Positions 6,901 through 14,143 of a stretch of 20,336 bases of DNA are shown one piece after another. A program made the translations under genes and the position numbers. Numbering within the stretch: position 1 is the stretch's first letter; every line of letters starts with the position of its first letter. The notes beneath the pieces are model-generated. The model was not told where the DNA came from. It saw nothing but the letters and a program-made list of their open reading frames with translations, and made no database searches. The stretch is taken from positions 1 to 20,336 of the forward strand of contig JBHJHK010000367.1 of assembly GCA_050330975.1 (NCBI GenBank), given 5' to 3'. Source of the DNA: JBHJHK01 sp050330975. GTDB lineage: Bacteria > Pseudomonadota > Gammaproteobacteria > Competibacterales > Competibacteraceae.

Positions 6901-8598
6901 GCCCGAAGCGGCGATGACCTGGAGGCCATCCCCGACGATGCCCTGTATCGCAGCAACGCCTCCCCCGCCTGTAAAACGGGCAATGACCCTGTGCTGCCAC
7001 CGGTACAGAACCCCCAGATGACCGAAGCCGAGGCGGTGCGGTTTCTCACCCAAGCCAGCTTTGGTCCCACCCGGGACGACATCCGAGCCCTCCAGCTCAT
7101 GGGGTACGAGACCTGGATCGACGAGCAACTGGCCATGGGGGAGGTGTGCGACTTTCTGGTGCCCGTGGTCAATGCCGTCATTCCCAACGGCAACAACGTT
7201 CAAGGCCGGGCTGAAAACGCCCTCAACATGCGTTTTTGGGATTGTGCCCTGGCCGCTCCCGACCAACTGCGCCAGCGCATGGCCTTTGCCCTGAGCCAGA
7301 TTTTTGTCATCTCCCTCAACGACCCCGACGTCGTCCCCACCCATGCCGCCGGCTACTACGACATCCTGGTGAACTACGCCTTCGGCCACTATCGCGACCT
7401 GTTGGAGGAGGTCACCTACAGTCCGGTGATGGGGGTCTATCTGGATCATATGGACAACCAGAAGCCCGACGAGGCTTTGGGTATTAGCTGTGACCAGAAC
7501 TATGGGCGGGAGATCATGCAGCTGTTTAGCATTGGCCTTTGGCACCTCAATATGAATGGCAGCCAAAAGCTAGACGGCAACGGTGAACCCATACCCACCT
7601 ACGCCCAGGAAGTGGTAAACCGGATGGGTTGTGTCTTTACCGGACTGCGGAGGAATCGGGATACCATCGATATCTTCCCCATCCTCAGTCAAAACCAAGA
7701 ACAATTCCTGTTGCCCATGGAGATCGTCGAGAATCGCCACGACACCGATGAGAAGTTGCTGTTTAGCTACAACGTCAACGGCAATAATCCCTTTGTGTTG
7801 CCAGCCAACCAGACCACGGCGGAAGATATCGGCGCCGCCCTCGATTACTTGGCCTATCACCCCAACGTGGCCCCGTTTTTCGCCGAGCAGCTCATCAAGC
7901 GGTTTGTCACCAGCAACCCCACCGGGGCCTACATTCGCGATGTGGCCCAAGTGTTCAACGACAGCGACGGCAACTTCGGCGAGGTGATCAAGGAAATCCT
8001 CCTCCACGACGAGGCCCGCAGGCCCCGCACCGGCAATCAGTTTGGCAAGTTCCGCGAGCCCCTCTTGACCATGGCCGCCCTCTGGCGCGGTTTGGAGGCC
8101 GAGCCCACCGATTACCAGCCCAATTGGCTGGCCAGCAGTTACACCGAAGGTCCCGGCTTTATCCTGCCGGGTAGCTTTGGTAGCCAGCGCTTCCTCGGAG
8201 CCCCTTCGGTGTTCAACTTCTACTCCCCCGAGTACCTCCCACCGGGCGAGCTGGCCAACCGCGGCCTCACCGCCCCGGAGCTGCAGATCGTCAACGAGCT
8301 GTCGGTGGTCTATCTGGCCAACGCCATCTACGACGCCGTGGTGGAGCCAGCCAAGACCGGTGGGGGGCGGCCCGGCTATTATGTCCGCATCAATCTCGAG
8401 CCCCTCTACAGTCGGGTGGCCGATCCCGACGCCCTGGTGGATTACGTCGAGGGCTTGTTCATGGTCAATGCCGTGCCCGGCAATCTGCGCAACGCCCTGC
8501 GCCAGGTGGCCGCCGATCCCGCTTTGACCTTCGAAGAGCGGGTGCGCACCTCGCTGTACCTCGCCCTCACCTCTTCCCAATTCTTGGTCCAAAGGTAA
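3973..8598 (+). CDS. Main part of giant secreted PA14 / H-lectin-like / DUF1800 protein
   Basis: In-frame continuation (1,541 residues) of the gene starting at 3550; together 1,682 codons. In full-length numbering: PA14-1 about 59-189, PA14-2 about 224-355, three H-type-lectin-like repeats about 376-637 (blocks such as ALIRVRNVTEMGFEFKIDQW and VVTRLRNITATGFQVQM), PA14-3 about 653-797, PA14-4 about 827-967, PA14-5 about 988-1141 and DUF1800 from Met1157 to the end (FLTQASFGPTRDDI, LRQRMAFALSQIFVIS, NYGREIMQLFSIGLWHLN, FGKFREPLLTMAALWRG). PA14 and H-lectin modules usually bind carbohydrates or mediate adhesion; the role of DUF1800 is unknown, but it is commonly paired with DUF1501, as here. GTG codons right after the TAG could restart translation, but that product would lack the signal peptide. 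The gene is therefore a pseudogene, a read-through gene or carries a sequence error. All downstream domains remain intact, which argues that any loss is recent. Confidence 0.9.
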   Translation: MVDNNGTHTIAEAQGKIDLQAGYHRIQLFYSQHTGPAGLMVRVARNTASLARVGTWQLWRDDNLNHDSCQASSHSSIATRNGVAYQYFEGKLHSLGNAAPDPSQHPVVASGFRNQIDLDPVPDERTSQYGLRWVSSLYIPAPEAGDYAFALGDDNSTTLFINDAEVSGTIALASGFHPLEVRFVQGRGGSDFQLTMTPPGGVAGPIPTERLWVGQNLQKALARSAEPDSISNATPVGRLEFGRLSHAQPNRNQWKRVDFAQPIPNPAVVMGPLSDNDPSEALIRVRNVTEMGFEFKIDQWLYLDRVHLTPETVGWMAATQGSYALADGTKIQAGSTNALNETFAAVALDGFGAPPVVFAQVASMSGGEPVVTRLRNITATGFQVQMREEEASNGHHNPERIDWIAIEGSSAGVFEVDRTGEVVDHNPHSLSFGPFSPSGQTVLIAAMQSYKGSDTANLRMGNLSGSGAQIWVDEETSADGEVNHAAEVVGYLAASVGGHPLFSGGGDGLLPGLDVEGYTFQGDLLPLPGMFDGLSPEKQCSLPDFSVEAMAEEERFGMRYQGFIKIEQKGIYTFHLNSDDTTALWVSDIHSSDQPVVEVDRLNGRQSQGYIHLEPGYYPLRLDYGQYRGSRRLVLSYARDGEPLQRVPASKFHRTQGAAACFEGGNGTSSGLLSSITPSGDLRSGAAYRYVEARVDSVAQLAQQAVVASGFTPNIDLAPRPAGRDNQFGLTFQAFYDAPDSGLYEIFLTSDDGSTLEIGPQKFKLIDNDGTHGARTRSGAIGLEAGLHPIEVKYFQRYGSGSDATLSLEVRAPNGQRATIPASRLKALTDQLDDYRRPPDRPLSDGGQLTQGLEYESSQYADANADALDAILSGVTPRITCTTDNFSTQLRFVDRRYALVFEGYLRIDGNRGGDYLFNLKSDDGSKLFIDDNLVVDNDGRHGVRDRQGYISLQEGYHALRVEFFNRDGDGRLEVSYARSGDDLEAIPDDALYRSNASPACKTGNDPVLPPVQNPQMTEAEAVRFLTQASFGPTRDDIRALQLMGYETWIDEQLAMGEVCDFLVPVVNAVIPNGNNVQGRAENALNMRFWDCALAAPDQLRQRMAFALSQIFVISLNDPDVVPTHAAGYYDILVNYAFGHYRDLLEEVTYSPVMGVYLDHMDNQKPDEALGISCDQNYGREIMQLFSIGLWHLNMNGSQKLDGNGEPIPTYAQEVVNRMGCVFTGLRRNRDTIDIFPILSQNQEQFLLPMEIVENRHDTDEKLLFSYNVNGNNPFVLPANQTTAEDIGAALDYLAYHPNVAPFFAEQLIKRFVTSNPTGAYIRDVAQVFNDSDGNFGEVIKEILLHDEARRPRTGNQFGKFREPLLTMAALWRGLEAEPTDYQPNWLASSYTEGPGFILPGSFGSQRFLGAPSVFNFYSPEYLPPGELANRGLTAPELQIVNELSVVYLANAIYDAVVEPAKTGGGRPGYYVRINLEPLYSRVADPDALVDYVEGLFMVNAVPGNLRNALRQVAADPALTFEERVRTSLYLALTSSQFLVQR

Positions 8599-8604
8599 AT
8601 CGCC

Positions 8605-9978
8605 ATGCGCTCTAAAAATCGCCGGTTGTTCGAAGAAGATCGCCGTTTTTTCCTGCGCGGCTGTGCGGCGTTGGGCACTTTGGGTCTCACCACCGCCATG
8701 ACCGACCTGCGGCTCATCAACGCCGCTGCGGCCCAGAGCTCGTTCCAGGACTTCAAGGCGTTGGTGTGCTGCTTTAACTACGGCGGTACCGACTCCATGC
8801 AGTTCCTCTGCCCCACCACGGGTAGCGACTACGACGAGTACGCCCAGGCGCGGCAAAATCTGGCCTACCCCAAGGAGCAGTTGCTCTCCATCGGCGATAT
8901 CGATGGGCGCGAGTTCGGTATGCCCGGGGAGTTCCAGGGGCTCCACACCCTGTACCAGGAGAACAAGTTGGCCATGGTGGCCAACATAGGAACGCTGCTC
9001 TACCCCGTCACCTTGGAAGAGGCTCGGGATCGGGCGTTTCGCTGGAAATTGCCTCGCCAGCTGTACTCCCACAACAGCCAGCAGGAGGTGTGGCAAACCT
9101 CCCGGGCCGATACCCACGAAGGCCTCACCGGCTGGGGGGGGCGGATGGCGGATTTGGTGGATTCCCTCAACCACGTGGACGACTTTGCCATGAACTTCTC
9201 CCTAGGGGGCTTCAATCGCTTCCAGGTGGGGGAGGTGGCCACCCAGTATCACCTGGGCCCCACGGGGGCGGTGGCCCTCAAGGTGCCCGGTGAAGAGGGG
9301 AGTCCCCTGCGCTCGGTGGCCCAGAGTGCCATGGAACAACTCATGGCTTCGACGCCCCACCTCATGGGGCAGTACCATCGTGATATCAAGGGCAATGCGT
9401 TGGACAAGTACCAGCTCATCACCGACGCGTTGGGGAGTTTATCGCCCCTGGCCACGGCGTTCCCCGCTAGCCGGCTGGGGTCGAGCTTGCGGATGGCGGC
9501 CCAGATGATTGCCGCGGGTCCCAGTATGGGCTTCAAGCGGATGTGTTTGTTTGTCTCGGAGGGGGGCTGGGATACCCATGGTGGTCCCATTGAGCCCAAA
9601 CTGGGCAACCTCGGCGACTCCCTCACGGCCTTTACCCGGGCCGTGGAAGAGCTTGGGATTTCGGATAAGGTGACGCTGTTTACAGCCTCTGACTTTGGCC
9701 GGACCTTCAACAGCAATGGCACTGGCTCCGACCACGGTTGGGGGGGCAACCAGATGGTGATGGGCGGTGCGGTCAAGGGGGGCAAAGTGTACGGCACCAT
9801 CCCGCGGTTGGTGCCCAACAGCCCCGATTTTGCCTCGAGGCGGGCGTTTATGCCCACCACGGCGGTGGACAGCTACAACGCCACCCTGGCGACGTGGTTC
9901 GGGGTGTCTAACTCCGATCTCAGCTATGTGCTGCCCCACATCAGCCGCTTCCCCAACGATTTGGGCTTTATGGGTTAG
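8605..9978 (+). CDS. DUF1501 family protein, Tat-exported
   Basis: Protein of 457 residues in the DUF1501 family, which belongs to the alkaline phosphatase/sulfatase-like superfamily. Family hallmarks are EGGWDTHGG (Asp323, His325), TASDFGRTF (Asp363, Arg366) and GSDHGWGGNQMVMGGAVKGG (Asp376, His377); these are probable metal or catalytic positions. The N-terminus has a twin-arginine signal: DRRFFLRG (Arg13-Arg14), a hydrophobic stretch and a likely cleavage after the AAAA before QSS near residue 43. Export to the periplasm in folded form is therefore expected. It starts six bases after the DUF1800 gene, and AAAGG overlapping that stop codon serves as its ribosome-binding site, so translation is likely coupled. 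The pair DUF1800-DUF1501 is a recurrent operon of unknown activity. No key residue appears lost. Confidence 0.92.
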   Translation: MRSKNRRLFEEDRRFFLRGCAALGTLGLTTAMTDLRLINAAAAQSSFQDFKALVCCFNYGGTDSMQFLCPTTGSDYDEYAQARQNLAYPKEQLLSIGDIDGREFGMPGEFQGLHTLYQENKLAMVANIGTLLYPVTLEEARDRAFRWKLPRQLYSHNSQQEVWQTSRADTHEGLTGWGGRMADLVDSLNHVDDFAMNFSLGGFNRFQVGEVATQYHLGPTGAVALKVPGEEGSPLRSVAQSAMEQLMASTPHLMGQYHRDIKGNALDKYQLITDALGSLSPLATAFPASRLGSSLRMAAQMIAAGPSMGFKRMCLFVSEGGWDTHGGPIEPKLGNLGDSLTAFTRAVEELGISDKVTLFTASDFGRTFNSNGTGSDHGWGGNQMVMGGAVKGGKVYGTIPRLVPNSPDFASRRAFMPTTAVDSYNATLATWFGVSNSDLSYVLPHISRFPNDLGFMG

Positions 9979-10060
9979 TCACGGATCCTGGGGGGGCGGT
10001 GGCTGGGTGCTTGAGGTATTCCAGGATCCCATTGGCCGCTTGAACCCACTGCCAAGGTGT

Positions 10061-10096
10061 AAAAACCCCGGGGCGATGCATCGCCCCGGGGTTTTT
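10061..10096. terminator. Bidirectional intrinsic terminator, perfect palindrome
   Basis: The 36 bases form a perfect palindrome: arm AAAAACCCCGGGGCGA (10061-10076), centre TGCA, and the complementary arm TCGCCCCGGGGTTTTT (10081-10096). It has a GC-rich stem with A-run and T-run flanks, so it can end transcription from both sides. It lies between the convergent DUF1501 gene and the small minus-strand gene. Confidence 0.93.
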
Positions 10097-10097
10097 G

Positions 10098-10376
10098 TTA
10101 TGGGGTTGGATAGGTGCGCACCACCGCCCCCCGGGCTGGAGCCCCAAAGGGGGTTAGGGGCCGTACTCGAAGCCAGGCGTGGTCGTTGGCACGGGGCTGG
10201 TAGAGGGCCAGGGGTTGGGCCCCCGACTCGCCGTGGCTGATGAACAAGGGGTCGGCGAGTACCGTGGGAGCGTGGCCGCTGCGGTCGACGAACATCTCCG
10301 CCGCTGCGGGGGCGAGAACACCGCTGAGGGCGATGCCCAGCCCAAGCCAAGGGAACTGGGGGAGGTGAAAGACCAT
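10098..10376 (-). CDS. Small secreted protein of unknown function
   Basis: Protein of 92 residues that I do not recognise. From ATG 10376 it begins MVFHLPQFPWLGLGIALSG and continues to VLAPAAA, a clear Sec-type signal peptide with likely cleavage after the last Ala, before EMFVDRSG. The mature part is only about 66 residues, without cysteines or membrane segments. The frame is open further upstream to 10487, but GAGGA seven bases before ATG 10376 and the signal peptide decide for the shorter start. The stop codon lies next to the shared terminator, consistent with a real gene convergent with DUF1501. No relation to its neighbours can be shown. Confidence 0.65.
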   Translation of the reverse strand: MVFHLPQFPWLGLGIALSGVLAPAAAEMFVDRSGHAPTVLADPLFISHGESGAQPLALYQPRANDHAWLRVRPLTPFGAPARGAVVRTYPTP

Positions 10377-10831
10377 AGTCGAGTCCTCGGGAGGGGGGAG
10401 CCAAGCTGCCTTCTCGAAGAGCCTTTTGGCCCCTGGGGAGGCTGTGAAGACTCCAGTGGAGACTGTGGATGCGTTCAAAAGCGCCAATTACAAAAAATTA
10501 CCCGGCACCTGTTTTTGTAAGCCAAGGTTACAAATGGCAAGGGTCCCAATGTGGATTTGTTGTCCTGGAGAAGGGGTCTGATAAGGACAACAGAAACAAC
10601 AGCCTCTGTTCGTATCCTTGGGACGTGGAGGCCAGGCACCACGAGTTTTGTGTCTTTGTCAGTCCAAGTCGATATTGCAGCGTACAAAAAGTTACGCTAA
10701 AGAGGGTGAAATCCCAGGTACGATGACAGACGATATAAAAAATTTAACATTGCCGTGGTAGCTTGGTCAGGGTGTGCAAGGATCGAGTTGGTACTTGAGC
10801 CAAAAGGCATACAAAAGGATTGAAAAATGCG

Positions 10832-10859
10832 GGAGTGTGATCAATCGATCCAACACTCC
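10832..10859 (+). other. Strong hairpin in the haloperoxidase leader
   Basis: GGAGTGTGATC (10832-10842) pairs with GATC (10847-10850) and ACACTCC (10853-10859), leaving a two-base CA bulge and an AATC loop. The 11-pair stem is not followed by a T-run, so it is more likely a structured RNA or DNA element than a terminator. Confidence 0.5.
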
Positions 10860-11124
10860 GAGCCAGGTTGCCCTTTGAGCTTATGGATGAGACGCTGGTG
10901 AATTTTACAACGTCATGAAAAATTAATATAACCCCGCTTAGAGATCCCCGAGAGAACAGAGCCCTCAGAATAATGGATTTTGGGACTGTGTCCCGGCGGT
11001 TGTCCACGCCTGGAACTGTTGGAAGGGCAGGATAGCCCTGCATGGAGCTGGTGCAGTCGTAGGCCGTGTTTTAAAGCAAGTGCTGTGTTGGTCTGCTGCA
11101 CCGGTTTAGAGGGAAATGGTGTTG

Positions 11125-11139
11125 CATCTACCGTAGATG
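11125..11139. promoter_or_regulatory. Operator-like dyad upstream of the haloperoxidase gene
   Basis: CATCTAC and GTAGATG are perfect seven-base arms around a central C, 40 bases before ATG 11180. The symmetry loosely extends outwards (TGTT on the left, AACA on the right). The position suits a repressor operator, or a hairpin near the translation start. Confidence 0.45.
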
Positions 11140-11179
11140 TAAACATCATCTTAATTCATATGGATGGGGTATAGATCGC

Positions 11180-12604
11180 ATGGCAAGGAAACTGTTTTTC
11201 TCTCTTCTCAAAGCAGTGCATGTGGGCGTCGTCGCCCTGGCGTTGGTCGGCGGCGCCCACGCCGCATCCAACGATGTCATTCTCACCTGGAACAACCTCG
11301 CCCTCGACACGGTTCGTCAGGAGCGCTTGGGAACCCCCGACGCTGCGCGTCTCTATGCCTTGGTGAACGTCGCCATGTACGACGCCATCAACGGCATCCG
11401 GGTTGCCAAAGGCAACTCCACCCGCGCCGAGGCCTTGGTGCCCTTTGAAATCATTTCCACCAACGGTGGTAACCTCGTCACCGCCCCCGCCGACGGCAAT
11501 CGCGTCGTCGCCGCCTCCAAGGCGGCGTTAACCATACTCACCCAAGGTGGTTTTACCACTAGTGGAGAGCTGGTCAACCAATTCAACCAGGCTATGAATG
11601 CCGTGTTGAACGCGGAAAACGGTTCCAAAGGCGTTGGCAGCGGCAATTCTTGGGGACAGTTCGTCGCCGAAGAGGTGTTGGCCCTGCGGGGGATGCGGGG
11701 GTCGGATCTCGATATCGACTTCAGCCAGCCCTGGGTCGTGCAGGATAACGAAGTCACACCGTTTGTGGTGGACGGTCAAGAATTGGCGTTCGTCAACGCC
11801 TTTAACAGCGCCAAGTTTCGGGCCCAAGTGCCCTTTGCCATCCTAAATCCCAGCGACTACTTTGGCGATGGGCCTCCGGACCCCACGAGCAATGCCTACG
11901 CCAAGGCCCTCAACGACGTCAAACTCTTCGGCCGTGAATCCGCGACTAACAACGCCTTTTCCGATCCCGAGAACCAGGCGTTCGATGACATCTTCCGCTT
12001 CTGGTCTGGTAGCGGTGGCACGGCTCGTCCCCCGGGGGAATGGATCAAGGTGGCCATTCTCGTCTCCCAGGACCCCAACTTCGCCAAAGACCTCAACGCT
12101 ACCGCTCGCTTGTTCGCCCTGTTGGGCATGGCCATGGCCGACGTGGTACCGGTATCCTGGAACGACAAGTTCCGCTTCAATTACTGGCGCCCACGTACTG
12201 CCGTGAACCAAGCCGATCGAGACGACAACGACAAGACCGATGCGGATCCCAGCTGGATACAGCGCAACGGCAGCATCGGCGGTTCCCCCGAGTACACCAG
12301 TGGCCAGAGCACCTTCGCCGGTACCGCTACTACCGTCCTGGGGCGCTTCTTCGGCGACAATGTCTACTTCACCTTCACCGGTGACCCCTGCCTCGACGGT
12401 TCTTGCCCTGCCCGTTCCTTCATCAGCTTCAGCCAGGCTGGCCGGGAGGCCGGGCGGGCGCGTATCTTCGCCGGTATTCACTTCCAGTTCAGCAATGAAG
12501 ACGGCTTCAAGGCCGGTCAGGGTATCGGTCGAGAGGTATTCGCCAACAGCTTGCGTCCCTTGTTGGCTGACGACGACCAAGGCGAAGACCAAGACGACGA
12601 TTGA
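11180..12604 (+). CDS. Secreted vanadium-dependent haloperoxidase family protein with SGQ instead of SGH
   Basis: Protein of 474 residues related to vanadium haloperoxidases and PAP2-type phosphatases. The signal peptide MARKLFFSLLKAVHVGVVAL ends near GGAHA/ASND. The N-terminal helical block (WNNLALDTVRQERLGTPDAARLYALVNVAMYDAINGI, given in part) is typical. Vanadate-site motifs are KFRFNYWRP (Lys330, Arg337), EYTSGQSTFAG (Ser374, Gly375, Gln376) and RIFAGIHFQFSNEDG (Arg428, His434, the expected vanadate-bonding histidine). In family members the middle motif is SGH, whose histidine acts in acid-base catalysis; CAG replaces a His codon here. All other listed oxyanion ligands are kept, so vanadate or phosphate binding is plausible while halide oxidation may be altered. 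The C-terminus is an acidic tail. The ribosome-binding site is weak. The long leader suggests regulation. Confidence 0.9.
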   Translation: MARKLFFSLLKAVHVGVVALALVGGAHAASNDVILTWNNLALDTVRQERLGTPDAARLYALVNVAMYDAINGIRVAKGNSTRAEALVPFEIISTNGGNLVTAPADGNRVVAASKAALTILTQGGFTTSGELVNQFNQAMNAVLNAENGSKGVGSGNSWGQFVAEEVLALRGMRGSDLDIDFSQPWVVQDNEVTPFVVDGQELAFVNAFNSAKFRAQVPFAILNPSDYFGDGPPDPTSNAYAKALNDVKLFGRESATNNAFSDPENQAFDDIFRFWSGSGGTARPPGEWIKVAILVSQDPNFAKDLNATARLFALLGMAMADVVPVSWNDKFRFNYWRPRTAVNQADRDDNDKTDADPSWIQRNGSIGGSPEYTSGQSTFAGTATTVLGRFFGDNVYFTFTGDPCLDGSCPARSFISFSQAGREAGRARIFAGIHFQFSNEDGFKAGQGIGREVFANSLRPLLADDDQGEDQDDD

Positions 12605-12619
12605 TGGGGAATGCAGATA

Positions 12620-12643
12620 GCCGAGGGATCCTCGACCCTCGGC
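12620..12643 (+). terminator. Possible terminator hairpin after the haloperoxidase gene
   Basis: GCCGAGGG (12620-12627) and CCCTCGGC (12636-12643) form a perfect eight-pair stem with an eight-base loop, 16 bases after the stop codon. No T-run follows. Confidence 0.5.
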
Positions 12644-12663
12644 GTCTGAGGACGACCCTTTCA

Positions 12664-12694
12664 AGTGACGCCAGACCAACAGTTTGGGGTCACT
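12664..12694 (+). terminator. Second hairpin between haloperoxidase and Cache genes
   Basis: AGTGAC (12664-12669) pairs with GTCACT (12689-12694), and inside it CAGAC pairs with GTTTG (one G-T pair) around a CAACA loop. It is followed by TTCCCTCT, which is moderately T-rich. It may be the actual terminator of the haloperoxidase transcript. Confidence 0.45.
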
Positions 12695-12750
12695 TTCCCT
12701 CTAGGACTTGTGGGTGTGTATGACCCCCAATGGATTAGGAATGAACCCCT

Positions 12751-14010
12751 ATGAATACCGCTTCTGAAGCCGTTACCCCTGAGCAGTTGAAGAATATCGA
12801 TCCCCGTGGCCAAGGCAGCTTGCGCCTGCGGCTGTTGCCCGTGTTGGTCGGCGTATTGACCCTGCTCCTCGCCGCTTTCCTCTACGCTTTTTATCAAGAC
12901 CAGTTGCAGCAGCGCCAGGGGGAGCGCCAGGCAGCCCAGGCGGCCCTGAGCACGGCCCTCAACGGGGAGATGCGCAGCGACATCGCCAAGCTCAGTACCG
13001 CCATGGAGGCCATCATCCGCGATAAGCCCCTGGCCGATGCCTTCCAGCGCCAAGATCGCGAGGCGTTGACCGAGCGGGGGCAGCCCCTGTTTGAGCGCCT
13101 GCGGGATCAGCACCAGGTCACCCATTTTTACTTCCACCGCACCAACCACCACAACCTGCTGCGTCTGCACAAATCCCAGCGCGACGATCTCATCGACCGC
13201 AACACCATCAAGACCGCCGATAACACTAATCAACCCACGGTGGGTTTGGAGCAAGGCCCCACGGGTAACCCGGTGTTGCGCTACGTCTATCCCTGGCGCA
13301 GCGATTTTCCCGTCCGCAGCGACAGCAACTACTATCAAGAGCCCTTGACCGGCGAGCTCATCGGCTTTTTGGAGCTGGGCATTGAATTCACCGATATCGC
13401 CCGGCGGGTGTCCGACCAGGTGGGTATGGATCTCATCGTCTCCGTGGATAAGCAGTTCCTCGACCAAGGGCGTTGGGAAGGCCGCAATAAGCGGATCGGC
13501 AAACAGTCCAACTGGGATGAGTTCCCCGATACCGTGGTCATGGATAAAACCCTGGGGGCCATCCCCGCCAGTATCAGTGCCACCATGGCCCAATTCGCCC
13601 AGGCCGACCAAATCAATGGGCAAAACTTGCGCTACAACGACGGTGAAGCTGTCTACCAAGTGGTGGCCGTTCCCCTAGAAGACATGAATCAGGCCGTGGT
13701 TGGCAACGTGATCGCCCTCAACGACATCACCGAACTGCTGGCCAATTCGCAAAATGCCATGGTTTTCACTGCCTTGGTGTGCGTTTTGATCGGTGCTCTG
13801 TTGACCGCCCTCTTCTGGATGTTCCTCGGCCGTATCGAACAGGATCTCAAGCGGCGGTCCACGATGTTGACCGACACCTACCAGCAACTGGTGGATACTA
13901 ACCGGGAGTTGCGTCAATCCGAGGCCCGCGAGCGGGAAAAGGCCCAGCAACTCGAAGCATCATTGGTCAAGCTTCAGCAACAGCGCGGTGGCCAAGTCCA
14001 AAGTGCTTGA
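12751..14010 (+). CDS. Membrane Cache-domain sensor without an output domain
   Basis: Protein of 419 residues. Transmembrane helix 1 lies near residues 26-48 (LLPVLVGVLTLLLAAFLYAF), a periplasmic sensory domain covers about 50-333 and helix 2 covers about 336-360 (VFTALVCVLIGALLTALFWM). A coiled coil rich in Gln, Arg and Glu follows to the end. The periplasmic part has Cache-type features of chemoreceptors: VTHFYFHRTNHHNLLRLHK, GFLELGIEFTDIARRVSDQVG and GQNLRYNDGEAVYQVVAVPL. No HAMP-MA, kinase, GGDEF or other output module follows; the protein ends after the coiled coil. The natural partners are the receiver protein and the histidine kinase just downstream on the same strand. AGGA lies ten bases before ATG 12751. 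The Cache assignment is by pattern; the ligand is unknown. Confidence 0.8.
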   Translation: MNTASEAVTPEQLKNIDPRGQGSLRLRLLPVLVGVLTLLLAAFLYAFYQDQLQQRQGERQAAQAALSTALNGEMRSDIAKLSTAMEAIIRDKPLADAFQRQDREALTERGQPLFERLRDQHQVTHFYFHRTNHHNLLRLHKSQRDDLIDRNTIKTADNTNQPTVGLEQGPTGNPVLRYVYPWRSDFPVRSDSNYYQEPLTGELIGFLELGIEFTDIARRVSDQVGMDLIVSVDKQFLDQGRWEGRNKRIGKQSNWDEFPDTVVMDKTLGAIPASISATMAQFAQADQINGQNLRYNDGEAVYQVVAVPLEDMNQAVVGNVIALNDITELLANSQNAMVFTALVCVLIGALLTALFWMFLGRIEQDLKRRSTMLTDTYQQLVDTNRELRQSEAREREKAQQLEASLVKLQQQRGGQVQSA

Positions 14011-14025
14011 ACGCCACTAATGATT

Positions 14026-14053
14026 TTGTCAGTTAACAGATATTGCTTAACTA
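14026..14053 (+). promoter_or_regulatory. Weak candidate promoter before the response regulator
   Basis: TTGTCA (14026-14031) and TAACTA (14048-14053) are separated by 16 bases. The match is partial and the region may simply be internal to an operon. Confidence 0.25.
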
Positions 14054-14055
14054 TC

Positions 14056-14105
14056 GCGCAGGTGACTTGAAGGTCAACGGATAACGGGGCTTCTCCCACC
14101 TGCGC
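14056..14105 (+). other. Long-range hairpin in the leader of the response regulator gene
   Basis: GCGCAGGTG (14056-14064) and CACCTGCGC (14097-14105) are perfect nine-base complements 32 bases apart. They end 26 bases before the ribosome-binding site AGAGGA (14131-14136). This could be a leader structure or a distal operator pair. Confidence 0.4.
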
Positions 14106-14143
14106 TCAGTCCCCATTCCCCGGTTACGCGAGAGGACCTCACT

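Larger units (their letters stand above)
10377..11179. other. Non-coding, AT-richer region before the haloperoxidase gene
   Basis: About 800 bases without a convincing gene; the first part is the upstream region of the small minus-strand gene. It contains a short motif shared with the PA14 leader (10617-10633), a strong hairpin (10832-10859), an inverted repeat GGTGCAG/CTGCACC (11050-11056 and 11096-11102) and an operator-like dyad (11125-11139). The short open frames on either strand have no ribosome-binding site and no protein character. I could not assign a known riboswitch class to it. Confidence 0.6.

Noticed and set aside
6232..9174. Long minus-strand open frames (444 and 534 codons) opposite the PA14/DUF1800 and DUF1501 genes
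   Set aside because: They are antisense shadows of GC-rich coding sequence. Their translations are low-complexity in Gly, Val, His and Gln, without motifs, while the plus strand shows clear domains.
3550..9978. Possibility that the PA14/DUF1800-DUF1501 pair is a defence system
   Set aside because: Both proteins carry export signals and carry no nuclease, NTPase or nucleotide-sensing motif. A surface or matrix role fits the domains and the riboswitch better.
10469..10726. Open frame of 85 codons in the haloperoxidase leader
   Set aside because: There is no ribosome-binding site, codon use differs from real neighbours, and the translation is not protein-like apart from the short PWDVEA motif noted separately.
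11843..13659. Minus-strand frames opposite the haloperoxidase and Cache genes
   Set aside because: They are antisense to well-supported plus-strand genes, have no recognisable motif, and one crosses the hairpins between genes.
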